This document shows positions 30,527-38,809 of a DNA stretch of 44,277 bases, piece by piece; the first letter of the stretch is position 1; every line of letters begins with the position of its first letter. Both the position numbers and the translations under genes were made by a program. The DNA is from a virus. Where the stretch lies: the IMG/VR virus record IMGVR_UViG_3300024290_000007, positions 1 through 44,277 of that record. One strand, written 5' to 3'. The notes beneath the pieces were generated by a model. It did not search any database. It worked only from the letters and a program-made list of their open reading frames with translations, and was not told where the DNA came from.

Positions 30527-32466
30527 GCGAACGCTGCCCCCGTCTGCACTGCAACCGTCTCGAGGATGGACTCCAGCTCGCGCTTCACTGCCTGCGCGAT
30601 GTTGCGTGCGTCCTCGGCGCTGGCGTTGCCGCCGACCTGCACGGTGAGCGATGCGATGGTGATAGCTGCGCCGCCTGCGCGCGCAGCTCCTGCAGGCACT
30701 GCTGCAGTGGGGTCGCCGCCTGCGTTCGCGATGGCATCCTGCGCGCTGTCGGACTCCTTCGACACGCCTTGCTCGAGACCTTGCACGACGTTCACGCCGA
30801 GCTCGGCCATCACCTTCGACGGCGACTGCATTCCGAAGATCGACTTGAAGCCCGCGATGCCTGCCTTGGCGATGTCGACCAAGGAGTCGATGAATATCTC
30901 CTTGGCGCGCTTCAGCCCGTTCACGAGCCCGTCGATGATCTGAATGCCGAGCTGGCCAAAGTCCGCTGTCGTGAACAGCTCCCACAGATACTCGAACACT
31001 TTGATCAGCAGGTAGACCGCGCCGACGGCGAGTATGAACGGCCACGTTGCGGCGATGACCGACACAGCGAGACCGGCGAACGCGACAACTGCTGCAGCGC
31101 AGGCGCTCACAGCTGTGCCTGCGAACGCCCACAGCGACGGTATGACCATGTAGAGCAGCACGCCCGCGCCAGCTGTCAGCAGTTCTTTCCACTCATCGCC
31201 GAGCACCGACTTCACGGTCTCCCAGAGCTTGTCGAGCGCAGTGCCCACAGCTGCGATCGCCTTCACGGCGTTCGGAAACTTTTCCTTCAGCATCGCGATG
31301 CCGGTCTGCGTGGCGATCTGGAACTTGAGCCAGATGACCTCTGCAGTCAGGAGCGCGATGATGATCTCCTGCACCGTGATTTTGAACAGGCGCGAGAGCG
31401 CAGTCAGCCCGTCCACGAGCGGCTGCGTGATCGTGCCGAGCATCTGGCGCATTGCGCGCCCGCTCGCGGTGCTCTGCGAGAACAGGTCGTTGAATGCCTT
31501 GCGCGCGTCGAGCAAGCCCGAGATGTCGATGTCGCCGAACAGCGAGTTGTAAGACTCGGCGAGCTTGCGCGCCTGCACTTCGCTCGACTTCATCTTGCGC
31601 GAGACGACGCCGCCGATCTGGTTGTTCACCCGCTGCGCCAGCTTGTCGACGCTGCCACCTGTGAGCGCGAGCTGTGCCGCCCAAGCTGCAGTCTGCGTCG
31701 CGCGCTCCTCGCCCCACCCAGACGCCGCCATCGAGACTGCGCGCAACGCGGGCGCGACGTTCTTTCCGCGCACGCCCATCTTGTCGAGCTGCGCGGCGTA
31801 CTTCGCCACCTCATCGCGCCCGATCGTGACGCTCGCAGCAACCTGATCGACCGCAGTCTGCAGGTCCTTGGCATTGTTGCGCGCGAGCCCGAAGGCCATG
31901 CCCATCACGGTCGGGAGCTTCGTGCTCGCCTCGAGCATCAGCAGTTCGTTGCGCCGTGCCTCCTGCGCCGCGATTGCGAAGTCGGCGAGATGCTTCGCAG
32001 ACGCTACTGCTGCAACACCGAGCGCGAGCACTGCGCCGGCAAGCGCGAACGCTGCCACCTTCGCGAGCTGCTTCGAGTTCGCGAGGCGCGCGAGCATGCT
32101 GACGACGCCGCCGAACGGACCCGGCAGTGTCGACGCTGCCTTCGCTAGCTCTTCCATCTTTTCTCGGAACTGCTTCGCGCCCTTGTAGTTCTTGCCGAAC
32201 TGCCCGCCCTGGGCGATGAACTTTTCCTTCGACTGAGTGATGCGCGCGTTCACCTGCGCGATCGACTTCTCGAGCTTGCCGATTTGCTCCGTGTTCGGGT
32301 TCGTCGCCTTCTTGAGCTGGTTCAGCGTCCGCTGCATCTCAGCGAGCGCCTTCGTGTCCGACTTGATGCTGTCTTGCAGCTTGGCCAATGCAGTAGCGGC
32401 GGACTCGGCGGGCTCGCTGACCCCGTCCACCATCTCAATGCCGAATGTTGCTGTCTCTTCAGCCAT
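30523..32466 (-). CDS. Tape measure protein
   Basis: This 647-residue protein sets tail length and is ejected with DNA. It starts right after the GT chaperone region, as in nearly all tailed phages. Residues 20-90 form a coiled coil (AKLQDSIKSDTKALAEMQRT, QIGKLEKSIAQVNARITQSK). Hydrophobic segments occur near 150-170 (VAAFALAGAVLALGVAAVAS) and 425-490 (VLLYMVIPSLWAFAGTAV; AVVAFAGLAVSVIAATWPFI). A C-terminal GMQSPSKVMAELGVNVVQGL motif is common in tape measures. The length would predict a short tail (about 95 nm at 1.5 angstrom per residue, a rule of thumb). Confidence 0.9.
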   Translation of the reverse strand: MAEETATFGIEMVDGVSEPAESAATALAKLQDSIKSDTKALAEMQRTLNQLKKATNPNTEQIGKLEKSIAQVNARITQSKEKFIAQGGQFGKNYKGAKQFREKMEELAKAASTLPGPFGGVVSMLARLANSKQLAKVAAFALAGAVLALGVAAVASAKHLADFAIAAQEARRNELLMLEASTKLPTVMGMAFGLARNNAKDLQTAVDQVAASVTIGRDEVAKYAAQLDKMGVRGKNVAPALRAVSMAASGWGEERATQTAAWAAQLALTGGSVDKLAQRVNNQIGGVVSRKMKSSEVQARKLAESYNSLFGDIDISGLLDARKAFNDLFSQSTASGRAMRQMLGTITQPLVDGLTALSRLFKITVQEIIIALLTAEVIWLKFQIATQTGIAMLKEKFPNAVKAIAAVGTALDKLWETVKSVLGDEWKELLTAGAGVLLYMVIPSLWAFAGTAVSACAAAVVAFAGLAVSVIAATWPFILAVGAVYLLIKVFEYLWELFTTADFGQLGIQIIDGLVNGLKRAKEIFIDSLVDIAKAGIAGFKSIFGMQSPSKVMAELGVNVVQGLEQGVSKESDSAQDAIANAGGDPTAAVPAGAARAGGAAITIASLTVQVGGNASAEDARNIAQAVKRELESILETVAVQTGAAFA

Positions 32467-33096
32467 TCGATGACAACGCCTTGACCAGAATCCTGCGGAG
32501 TAGTGTCAGCTCGCGTGACACATCGACCAGCAACATCGCGCCCACGTATGCGCGCGCGAGCGGTTGCGTCTCGTCCGACTCGCGGTAGCCCAGCGCCTCG
32601 AGCAGGCACATGGCAGCTACCGCATCGTCGCTACGCGCTTGCGCGCGCAGATCACCTATTTTTTTTTGACCTCGTCGACCCTGAACCCAGCAAGCTCAAC
32701 GCACGCACTGGCAACCTTCGCCAGCACGCCGGACTGCGCCTCTAAGTGTTTGCTGAACGTGCGGCGGTCTGGATACAGCAAGCATCCGAGCACCAGCTCC
32801 TCGGTGCCTTCGTACGTGAACTCCTGCTGGTCTTGAAACTTGCGGAACGCTACCCAGTGCGGGCGACGCACCACAACGGCGAGGTCGCCTGCCTGCACGA
32901 GCCGCACCTGCTTCGCGCCGTGCTTGCGCTGCGCGTCGTCCAGCGCCTGTTCTGCAGCGTAAGCCTGTCGCTCGCGCTCCAGCTCCTCCTCGGGCGTGGG
33001 CTGCGAGCGCGCTGCGATAGTCTCGCGCAGCGCTGCACGTTGCTCGCGCAGCTCCTCGAGCTGCTTGGCAACGTCGTCTTGGTTTACCTCGGTCAT
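32459..33096 (-). CDS. Tail assembly chaperone GT, product of -1 frameshift
   Basis: The G reading frame ends GTC AAA AAA AAA TAG. A ribosome slipping back one base on the nine A (complement of 32659-32667) would continue ATA GGT GAT and read 66 further sense codons, ending at a TGA (32461-32459) that overlaps the tape measure ATG. The extension begins IGDLRAQARSDDAVAAMCLL and ends VLVKALSS-like, with normal composition. G/GT frameshifting before the tape measure is a conserved feature of tailed phages (established). The fusion would be 212 residues. The direct evidence is the open -1 frame plus slippery run; actual slippage is untested. Confidence 0.75.
32656..33096 (-). CDS. Tail assembly chaperone G
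   Basis: A 146-residue protein starts at ATG 33096, overlapping the tube stop as ATGA. It has a coiled-coil N-terminus (QLEELREQRAALRETIAARS) and a compact domain (FRKFQDQQEFTYEGTEELVL, then GCLLYPDRRTFSKHLEAQSG). Proteins at this position bind the tape measure during tail assembly. It ends KKK-stop at an A9 run, the likely frameshift site into the T extension. Confidence 0.8.
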   Translation of the reverse strand: MTEVNQDDVAKQLEELREQRAALRETIAARSQPTPEEELERERQAYAAEQALDDAQRKHGAKQVRLVQAGDLAVVVRRPHWVAFRKFQDQQEFTYEGTEELVLGCLLYPDRRTFSKHLEAQSGVLAKVASACVELAGFRVDEVKKK

Positions 33097-33575
33097 ACTG
33101 GCGCAAGCTCCGTGTTATCGAACAGCGTGAGACCGTTGCGGCGGATCGCCATGCAGTCGATCTCCAGCTCCTCTTTGAGTGGGTCGGCGCCTTCCTCCTC
33201 GCTGCTGGACTGCCCGACGATCACGCACCCAGTGATGAGCACTTGCGTCGGTGGCAGAGGCGGCTCGGAGTAGAGCACCGAAATCGTGAACTCGACGTTG
33301 CCGTAGCTCGACTGGTCGGGCGCGCGCTGCGCGAGCGCTGCGATGAAGGCCTGCACCGAATCTTTCCATCCGGTGAGCTTCACAGGGTCGGGTGTGTACT
33401 TGCCCGAGCTGCGGCCGCGCGGCGCCTGATGTCGACCCATGCCCCAGGCCTTCACGCGCTCGCGCTTGTCGGCGTAGCTGATGCCCGTGAAGCCAGTGAA
33501 CGTTTCGGTGTCGAGCACCAGGCGGATGCTGCCCCAGCTGAGCTGGTTTCCATTGACTCTGATTTGGTCGGCCAT
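33093..33575 (-). CDS. Tail tube protein
   Basis: This 160-residue protein is directly downstream of the sheath gene, the canonical tube position. The sequence opens with strands (IRVNGNQLSWGSIRLVLDTE, TFTGFTGISYADKRERVKAW) and continues YGNVEFTISVLYSEPPLPPT. This is a beta-barrel pattern of Mu/P2-like inner tail tubes, with GMGRHQAPRGRSSG as an exposed loop. Confidence 0.8.
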   Translation of the reverse strand: MADQIRVNGNQLSWGSIRLVLDTETFTGFTGISYADKRERVKAWGMGRHQAPRGRSSGKYTPDPVKLTGWKDSVQAFIAALAQRAPDQSSYGNVEFTISVLYSEPPLPPTQVLITGCVIVGQSSSEEEGADPLKEELEIDCMAIRRNGLTLFDNTELAPV

Positions 33576-33592
33576 CTGTCAGAACCTTCCCG

Positions 33593-35050
33593 TCACGCTG
33601 CAGCGGCCAGCGTCACAAGCGCGGGGTTGTAGAACCCGATTTGAATCTCGATGAACTCGGGGTAGGCCAGCGGCACGATGCGACACGTGCCTGTGAGCGT
33701 CTTCGTCGACAGCAGGTTGTCGGTGCGGCTCAGCGTGAACTTGACGTCGCTCGCGCTCGGTCGCGACATGAGCGCGCTGCGGAGCGCAGCGTTCGCGCCG
33801 CCTTCAATCTCGAGCGCGTCAGCTTCCAGGATGTAGCCTGTTGCCTTGTCGATGCGCACAGGTCGGTTGAGCCGCCGCACGAAGTACGTTCGCAGCGTGC
33901 GCTTGCCCATGTTCATGACCCGCCGGTGCGGGATCAACTCGAAGTCGCTGCCGACCTGTGAGAACAGCAGCGGGCGGTTGATGTACACACCGCCGTAACC
34001 TTCGACAGTGCGCAGCGCGAGAAAGCGCAGTGCATCCAGCGTGGGGTTTACCGCTTCGTCGTGCTCGACGACGTTGCCGTTTGCGTCGCGGATGGACACT
34101 CCAACAAGCGGCCCGCGGTTTACGTCGGCCGTATTGATCTCGGGGTGACACGACTGCGCCGACGCGACGGGGAAGATCGGCGAGCGCCGATAGAAGCGAC
34201 CCGACACGCCGCTAGGCACGCGACACGCTGCAGCGCAGATCGTGCCGTAGCTCGTGACGAACCCGCCGAGCGCGGTGTTGAGCGCAGCTGCGTAGACCGT
34301 CTCGCTCTCGCCAGTGTTCGGCATGCGCGCCTGCCCGACCCAGCTGCAGTCTTTGCCAGGAGACGATGCAAAGCCTACGAACGCAGTGTCGATGACAGCT
34401 GCCACCGCCGTGGTCATGAGCGCCCCGATAACGAACAGCTGCTCCCACGGCTGCGCTGTTGTGCGCAGCGCCTCGAGCGCAGGAGGCAGCGTCGTTGCGT
34501 CCCAGTTGGGCGCCGTGATTGTTGCGGCGTATGTGGTGCCCGTTTCCAGCTTCGCAGGAGCTGCTGCGAACGTGAACACTACGCCCGCAACTGTGACCGC
34601 GGCACTCGTGCCGAGCGCAGTGACAGGCCCCCAGGTTTGCCCGCCGTCCTCGGACACCTGGTATGTGTTGCCGGCGGTTCCGATCACGACGCCGCCCGAA
34701 ACAACCTTGATGATGACCTGCCTGTCGTCGAACGCAGCTGTCGCTGGACCAGCAGTCGCTGCGGCGCCGAGACCCGTCTGCACGATAGTGCTCACCGTCG
34801 CAGCTACGACTGAAGCCGCGCGCAGCACGATGCAGGCGTTGCCCGTCTGCGTGATGTACAGCGCTGCAGCCTCGACTAGAGGCCCATCGCCAAACGTTCC
34901 GGTCACGTCTGTTGCTCGCGCAAACATGACGGGCGTGTTCAGCGGGCCAGCAGTGCTGCAGCCGAGAAAAGCATGCAGCGTGATCTGGTTGCTCGGCACT
35001 ATGCCGAGCGCGCCATCAACCTCATTGATTCTGACTGTGGGAACACTCAT
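33593..35050 (-). CDS. Contractile tail sheath protein
   Basis: This 485-residue protein has N-terminal VPTVRINEVDGALGIVPSNQ and an early GCSTAGPLNTPVMFARATDV. In the C-terminal half it carries NRGPLVGVSIRDANGNVVEH, GGVYINRPLLFSQVGSDFEL and MGKRTLRTYFVRRLNRPVRI. This plan (conserved C-terminal domain with VYI.RP..T and R..I...R) is typical of phage sheaths. With the tube next door it makes the particle a myovirus. Confidence 0.9.
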   Translation of the reverse strand: MSVPTVRINEVDGALGIVPSNQITLHAFLGCSTAGPLNTPVMFARATDVTGTFGDGPLVEAAALYITQTGNACIVLRAASVVAATVSTIVQTGLGAAATAGPATAAFDDRQVIIKVVSGGVVIGTAGNTYQVSEDGGQTWGPVTALGTSAAVTVAGVVFTFAAAPAKLETGTTYAATITAPNWDATTLPPALEALRTTAQPWEQLFVIGALMTTAVAAVIDTAFVGFASSPGKDCSWVGQARMPNTGESETVYAAALNTALGGFVTSYGTICAAACRVPSGVSGRFYRRSPIFPVASAQSCHPEINTADVNRGPLVGVSIRDANGNVVEHDEAVNPTLDALRFLALRTVEGYGGVYINRPLLFSQVGSDFELIPHRRVMNMGKRTLRTYFVRRLNRPVRIDKATGYILEADALEIEGGANAALRSALMSRPSASDVKFTLSRTDNLLSTKTLTGTCRIVPLAYPEFIEIQIGFYNPALVTLAAAA

Positions 35051-35057
35051 GCATGCC

Positions 35058-35612
35058 TCACGGGGTAACTGTTAGAACGTCCGTAATATCCAACTCGTTG
35101 ACGTCGATAACTGCAGCCTCGATCGGGACCTCGCTCGGGATGCCGTCGTCAGGCCATGCCTCGTCGGGGATCGCTGCCTGCAGCTCGCACGCGATGCGCA
35201 GCGCAGCGCCGTGACGACGCTCGAGCCGCGTAGTGATCCACGTCTCGCCGCGGATGGTGAAAGCGCCGTAGGCTGCGTGGTAGACCGCGCGAAACCATGC
35301 GTCGCGCAGGTACCTAACAATCTCGTACTGACGCATCTCGTTCTCAGGATCGGTCGGGTCCTGACCGTTGATGACGATCGTAAAGACTTCGCCCAATGTG
35401 CCGAGAGAGCGCGGCTCGCCGCCAGGGTTACGCGGCGGCAGGAGCGAGCCCACGATGCCGTTAGGGTCGCCAGGCACCCACGCAATGCGGTTCCCCTTCG
35501 GGTGCTGCGCCGGGATGCGCCACCCAAACAGGTTCACAGCTGGCACGTTCTCCAAGACGAAGCGCGCGCTCACCAGCTCGAACAGGTTCACCCATGCGTG
35601 CTTGCTCGTCAT
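35058..35612 (-). CDS. Tail completion/terminator-like protein
   Basis: A 184-residue protein lies between the virion-morphogenesis protein and the sheath. It starts in an ATGA overlap and contains WVNLFELVSARFVLENVPAV, GEVFTIVINGQDPTDPENEM and YEIVRYLRDAWFRAVYHAAY. Proteins at this position usually cap the tail or join head and tail. The mixed alpha/beta pattern with a strand-end VDVNELDITDVL-like tail agrees. The specific family is not recognised. Confidence 0.65.
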   Translation of the reverse strand: MTSKHAWVNLFELVSARFVLENVPAVNLFGWRIPAQHPKGNRIAWVPGDPNGIVGSLLPPRNPGGEPRSLGTLGEVFTIVINGQDPTDPENEMRQYEIVRYLRDAWFRAVYHAAYGAFTIRGETWITTRLERRHGAALRIACELQAAIPDEAWPDDGIPSEVPIEAAVIDVNELDITDVLTVTP

Positions 35613-36022
35613 GCGGCCTTCTTGGCCTCGCCGTAGAGCAGCCAGAAGCGCGTGCGGAGCACGGCCTCCATTGCAGCGACGATGCGCGGAGGCAGCGCTC
35701 GCACGCCGTCTTTCTTGTACATGATGATCGGGCGCTGCACGGAACCGCGGACCGCGCCCTTGTGGTGTCGCGCTTCGATGCCGCGCACCGTGACGTCGAT
35801 GCGACCGTTAGCGCCGTAGGCGGATACTGCGTCAGCCGCCTTGTTGAGCACGGGACGCGTGCCGCGCTTGCGAGGCGCCCACGGTACGCCCGCAGGAGAC
35901 TGATGCGCGCGGATGGTGATGCGCAGCTCCCGGTGGATCGCCTCCGCAAGCTCCGGCGCAGACTTCAGCACAAGCTCCTGCGGCAGGCTGCGCGTAAACA
36001 CTATGAGCGAGTCGATGGTCAT
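35609..36022 (-). CDS. Virion morphogenesis protein (gp10/gpG-like)
   Basis: A 137-residue protein starts at ATG 36022 in an ATGA overlap. It is basic and resembles the gp10/virion-morphogenesis group: ELAEAIHRELRITIRAHQSP, AGVPWAPRKRGTRPVLNKAA, then MYKKDGVRALPPRIVAAMEA. The phrase G.pWap.k is a hallmark of Mu gpG-like proteins. It probably acts in head-tail joining. Confidence 0.72.
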   Translation of the reverse strand: MTIDSLIVFTRSLPQELVLKSAPELAEAIHRELRITIRAHQSPAGVPWAPRKRGTRPVLNKAADAVSAYGANGRIDVTVRGIEARHHKGAVRGSVQRPIIMYKKDGVRALPPRIVAAMEAVLRTRFWLLYGEAKKAA

Positions 36023-36501
36023 GAGTTCCGATCCTCCTCGCGTCCGATCTCGGCCTGCTTCGACATCCACACGTACGGCGACTGTTCGGAGACTGACTGC
36101 GGGAACCCGCGCGCGACGCCGGTTGCGTCAGTGTCACTGCGCAGTGGCAGGTCGAAGAGCCCGACCTCACTGTTAGCTGCGCTCTCTAGATCGCCGCGCG
36201 CAAGGTCGCGGTCGGTCTTGTATTGCTCGGCCTGCTCATCAGTCGCAGCGATGCCGCGCTTCAACCAGGCTTCGTAGGTGACGAGTGACACCAGCCACTC
36301 GAGCACTGCTGCAGGATACGGCTGCTTGAATGGCGCGTCGTAGCGCTTCGCGAGGCGCGCATCGATCTTCGCCGACTGCAAGTACAGTCGCCTGTCGATG
36401 AACCCAGGCTCTGCAGCCTCAAGCTCGTCGACGAACGACCCCGGCATGAGCGTCGAGGATCGAAACTCAGCCAGCGTCATATATGCGACTGTGCCCGCCA
36501 T
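36019..36501 (-). CDS. Head-tail connector, gp36/DUF1320-like
   Basis: This 160-residue protein opens AYMTLAEFRSSTLMPGSFVD. It continues FIDRRLYLQSAKIDARLAKR, YDAPFKQPYPAAVLEWLVSL and VTYEAWLKRG. This is the DUF1320/Mu gp36 connector pattern (short helices with a conserved R/K-Y-..PF..P). It ends in an ATGA overlap and lies just downstream of the capsid gene. Confidence 0.8.
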   Translation of the reverse strand: MAGTVAYMTLAEFRSSTLMPGSFVDELEAAEPGFIDRRLYLQSAKIDARLAKRYDAPFKQPYPAAVLEWLVSLVTYEAWLKRGIAATDEQAEQYKTDRDLARGDLESAANSEVGLFDLPLRSDTDATGVARGFPQSVSEQSPYVWMSKQAEIGREEDRNS

Positions 36502-36504
36502 AGC

Positions 36505-37554
36505 TCAGGTCGCCTGCACTTTGAACAGCAGGTACGGGTGGCCGTTCATGATCGAGTTGCGACCCTCGGTCAGCCACTGGTATTCGCGGATGCGAGCGAG
36601 CTGCGCGTCCGTGCTCGGCCCGTAGTAGAGAACCGAAAACGGCTCTCGCATGATGTACGAGAAGGCCCCCAGCTCGTTGCTGGTGATCTCTTCCATCGCC
36701 AGGTAGTACGTCGTGTCGGAACCGCCGAACGCTGACCCGAGCTCGGGCGCCTCGATCGGCTGGCCGAGACCGAAGTTGCGGATCACAGCCTCGACGTCAG
36801 CGCCGCCGCCACCGGTGCCGCCCGTAGCTGCGAGCTGCGCGATGTACTTCGCGTTAGTGATCTGCTGCGCGCGCGCTACGAGCGCGGGCGGCACGATGAT
36901 CTCCGCCAGGCGCAGAAAGCGCGGGTCTTCGCCGTTCGGCATCTTGATCGACGACACGTAGGCAATCGCCTTCGCGATGTTGGCGACAGCCTCATCGACG
37001 GTCACGGTCGGCGAGTGGATCGGCAGCGCGCCGGGGTAGCCCGTCGCTGGTACTGGTGCGCCGGTGAACACGTTGGCGAACGTGCCTGCGTTCGGCTGAA
37101 ACGGATTCACGGGATGCGCGCCGTGGAAGAAAGACAGCGTGTCGTAGGTCGGCCCGTTGGCGAGAATCTGCTTCGCCAGAACCTTCTGCGGCCAGTAGGC
37201 GGCATACGCGCCCATCTGACGAGACCAGTGCGAGGCGTAGTCGATGCCGTTGCCGTCGACGTCCTCGAACTGCTCTTTCTTGATCTTCAGACCGCCGGCC
37301 GCGTTCTCGTGCTCGACCTCGGTGGTCTGCGCAACGATGTCCTCGAACTCGACGTTGCCGCCCTTGTTAGTCTTCTGGATGCGCGCAGTGTCGAGCAGCC
37401 AGGAGACACGCTCGCGCTTGGCGCCGCTCGGAGGTCCGAGCCTGCAAACGCGGTTCCACCAGAGCTTCTGAGTGAGACGCTCGTACTCGCGCGCAGTGAT
37501 CACGCGCATGTTCGACTCGAGGTCGAACAGGAATGACGGGGTGATGGTAGGCAT
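36505..37554 (-). CDS. Major capsid protein (gpT-like)
   Basis: This 349-residue protein has N-terminal FLFDLESNMRVITAREYERL and central DYASHWSRQMGAYAAYWPQK, then HPVNPFQPNAGTFAN. C-terminal parts are EIIVPPALVARAQQITNAKY and EPFSVLYYGPSTDAQLARIR. This matches Mu gpT-type HK97-fold major capsid proteins, which lie in the same place relative to protease and connector. It assembles the icosahedral head. Confidence 0.88.
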   Translation of the reverse strand: MPTITPSFLFDLESNMRVITAREYERLTQKLWWNRVCRLGPPSGAKRERVSWLLDTARIQKTNKGGNVEFEDIVAQTTEVEHENAAGGLKIKKEQFEDVDGNGIDYASHWSRQMGAYAAYWPQKVLAKQILANGPTYDTLSFFHGAHPVNPFQPNAGTFANVFTGAPVPATGYPGALPIHSPTVTVDEAVANIAKAIAYVSSIKMPNGEDPRFLRLAEIIVPPALVARAQQITNAKYIAQLAATGGTGGGGADVEAVIRNFGLGQPIEAPELGSAFGGSDTTYYLAMEEITSNELGAFSYIMREPFSVLYYGPSTDAQLARIREYQWLTEGRNSIMNGHPYLLFKVQAT

Positions 37555-37610
37555 GTGTTAGGTCCAGTCCTCGGTGTTAGTTCGCGGTTGTGCTTGCGCT
37601 TACGCGCGGC

Positions 37611-38054
37611 TCAGGGAGCGGGGTCCTCAACGACGACGGCTGGTCCGACGCCGTGCATCGGGAAGTGAACGAGCACGCCCTTCGCCGCTTGCACGTCGAG
37701 GATCGCGCCGGCGATCGAGGCTGCAGCGCCTCCCGTCATAGTCACGGTGGTCGCGTTCTTGAGGTAGCAAACCTTGCCGCGGTCGGTGAGCAACACAGGC
37801 GCAACCGTGTCGTTGTCCCACCACGTTGCCTGCAGCTCGCGGTGCAGCTTGACCTGCACACGCTTGATGCCGTCGCCGGTCATCGACTCGGTAAAGATGC
37901 CGATGTTGAACAGCCCGGCTGCAGCAGTCGCGTTGATCAACGCGCCGCCGTTGGCGGTGTCGAACACCGCGAGCTTGCCCTTCTCGACTACGACTCCGAC
38001 CCCCAGGACGAAGGCGTAGTAACCCCAATGCGCTTCAACGAGCATGCGGTCCAT
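37611..38054 (-). CDS. Head decoration-like protein
   Basis: This 147-residue late protein lies between protease/scaffold and capsid. It has a beta-rich, gly/ala-rich sequence (YAFVLGVGVVVEKGKLAVFD, TDRGKVCYLKNATTVTMTGG) like the small beta-tulip decoration or DUF2190-type proteins often found here. The position is the main evidence. Confidence 0.68.
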   Translation of the reverse strand: MDRMLVEAHWGYYAFVLGVGVVVEKGKLAVFDTANGGALINATAAAGLFNIGIFTESMTGDGIKRVQVKLHRELQATWWDNDTVAPVLLTDRGKVCYLKNATTVTMTGGAAASIAGAILDVQAAKGVLVHFPMHGVGPAVVVEDPAP

Positions 38055-38116
38055 ACAGGTATCCTCAGTGTGATTTAGTTGTGAGTAACGCTAGGTGACA
38101 GATCGCGCAGCACGCT

Positions 38117-38809
38117 TCAGCGCGGCTTGTAAGCGCCGAGAGTCAACTTGTATTCGTTCTGCACCACGTGCAGGCCGGGCTCGCTGAGGCCCATGCGCTG
38201 GTCGAGATCGGCCTTCTCAGCGGCAGGCAAGTGCGACGCGCCTGCAGGCTCGACGTTGCCCGTGACGGGCTTGCCGTACGCAACCACGCGCGGGTTCTTG
38301 AGCCCGCCTGCAATCTCACCCTTCAGCGGAGGCAAGCTCGCAATGTGCTCGCGCACGAGCGCCATCGGAGCGCGCGCGAGCAGCGAGACGGTGTCGGTCG
38401 GGAGGTCCGGGCGCGACGCGATGAGCTGCTGACGTTCTGCAGCCTCGTCGCGCGCCTTGAGCTGCGCGCGCAGCTGCGCGGACTCAGTCTGCGCCTTGAG
38501 CGCCATACGGTAGGCCGCCGTCGCGGTGCTCGCCGTCTTGTCGTCCTCGCTGCCTTCCGCGCGCTGCGCCGCTTTCGCTGCAGGCTTGGGCTTGCCTTCC
38601 TCGTCGGTCTCGGGCGTCTCGCCTTCGGCAGTCTCCTCGGGCGTCTCGCCTTCGGCAGTCTCCTCGGTCTCGCCGCCTTCAGCCTCTGCGGGCTCTGCTT
38701 CGTCCATCACTGCGAGCGCGCGCTTCGCTGCCTTCGCGTTCGGATCGGTTCCCTCTGCGGCGGCGGCAAGCGCCTCGCGCAGGTCCTCGTAGCTCATCTT
38801 CTTGGCCAT
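38117..38809 (-). CDS. Nested scaffold protein (in-frame internal start of protease gene)
   Basis: Inside the protease gene an ATG at 38809 (MAKKMSYEDLREALAAAAEG) is preceded by AGGAGG, 9 nt upstream, which is among the best ribosome sites in the window. It would produce the C-terminal 230 residues: an acidic Glu/Thr/Pro-rich repeat (EETAEGETPEETAEGETPET) and a helical segment (RMALKAQTESAQLRAQLKAR). Lambda C/Nu3-type phages make scaffold this way (established). That this phage does so is inferred from the internal ribosome site. Confidence 0.72.
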   Translation of the reverse strand: MAKKMSYEDLREALAAAAEGTDPNAKAAKRALAVMDEAEPAEAEGGETEETAEGETPEETAEGETPETDEEGKPKPAAKAAQRAEGSEDDKTASTATAAYRMALKAQTESAQLRAQLKARDEAAERQQLIASRPDLPTDTVSLLARAPMALVREHIASLPPLKGEIAGGLKNPRVVAYGKPVTGNVEPAGASHLPAAEKADLDQRMGLSEPGLHVVQNEYKLTLGAYKPR

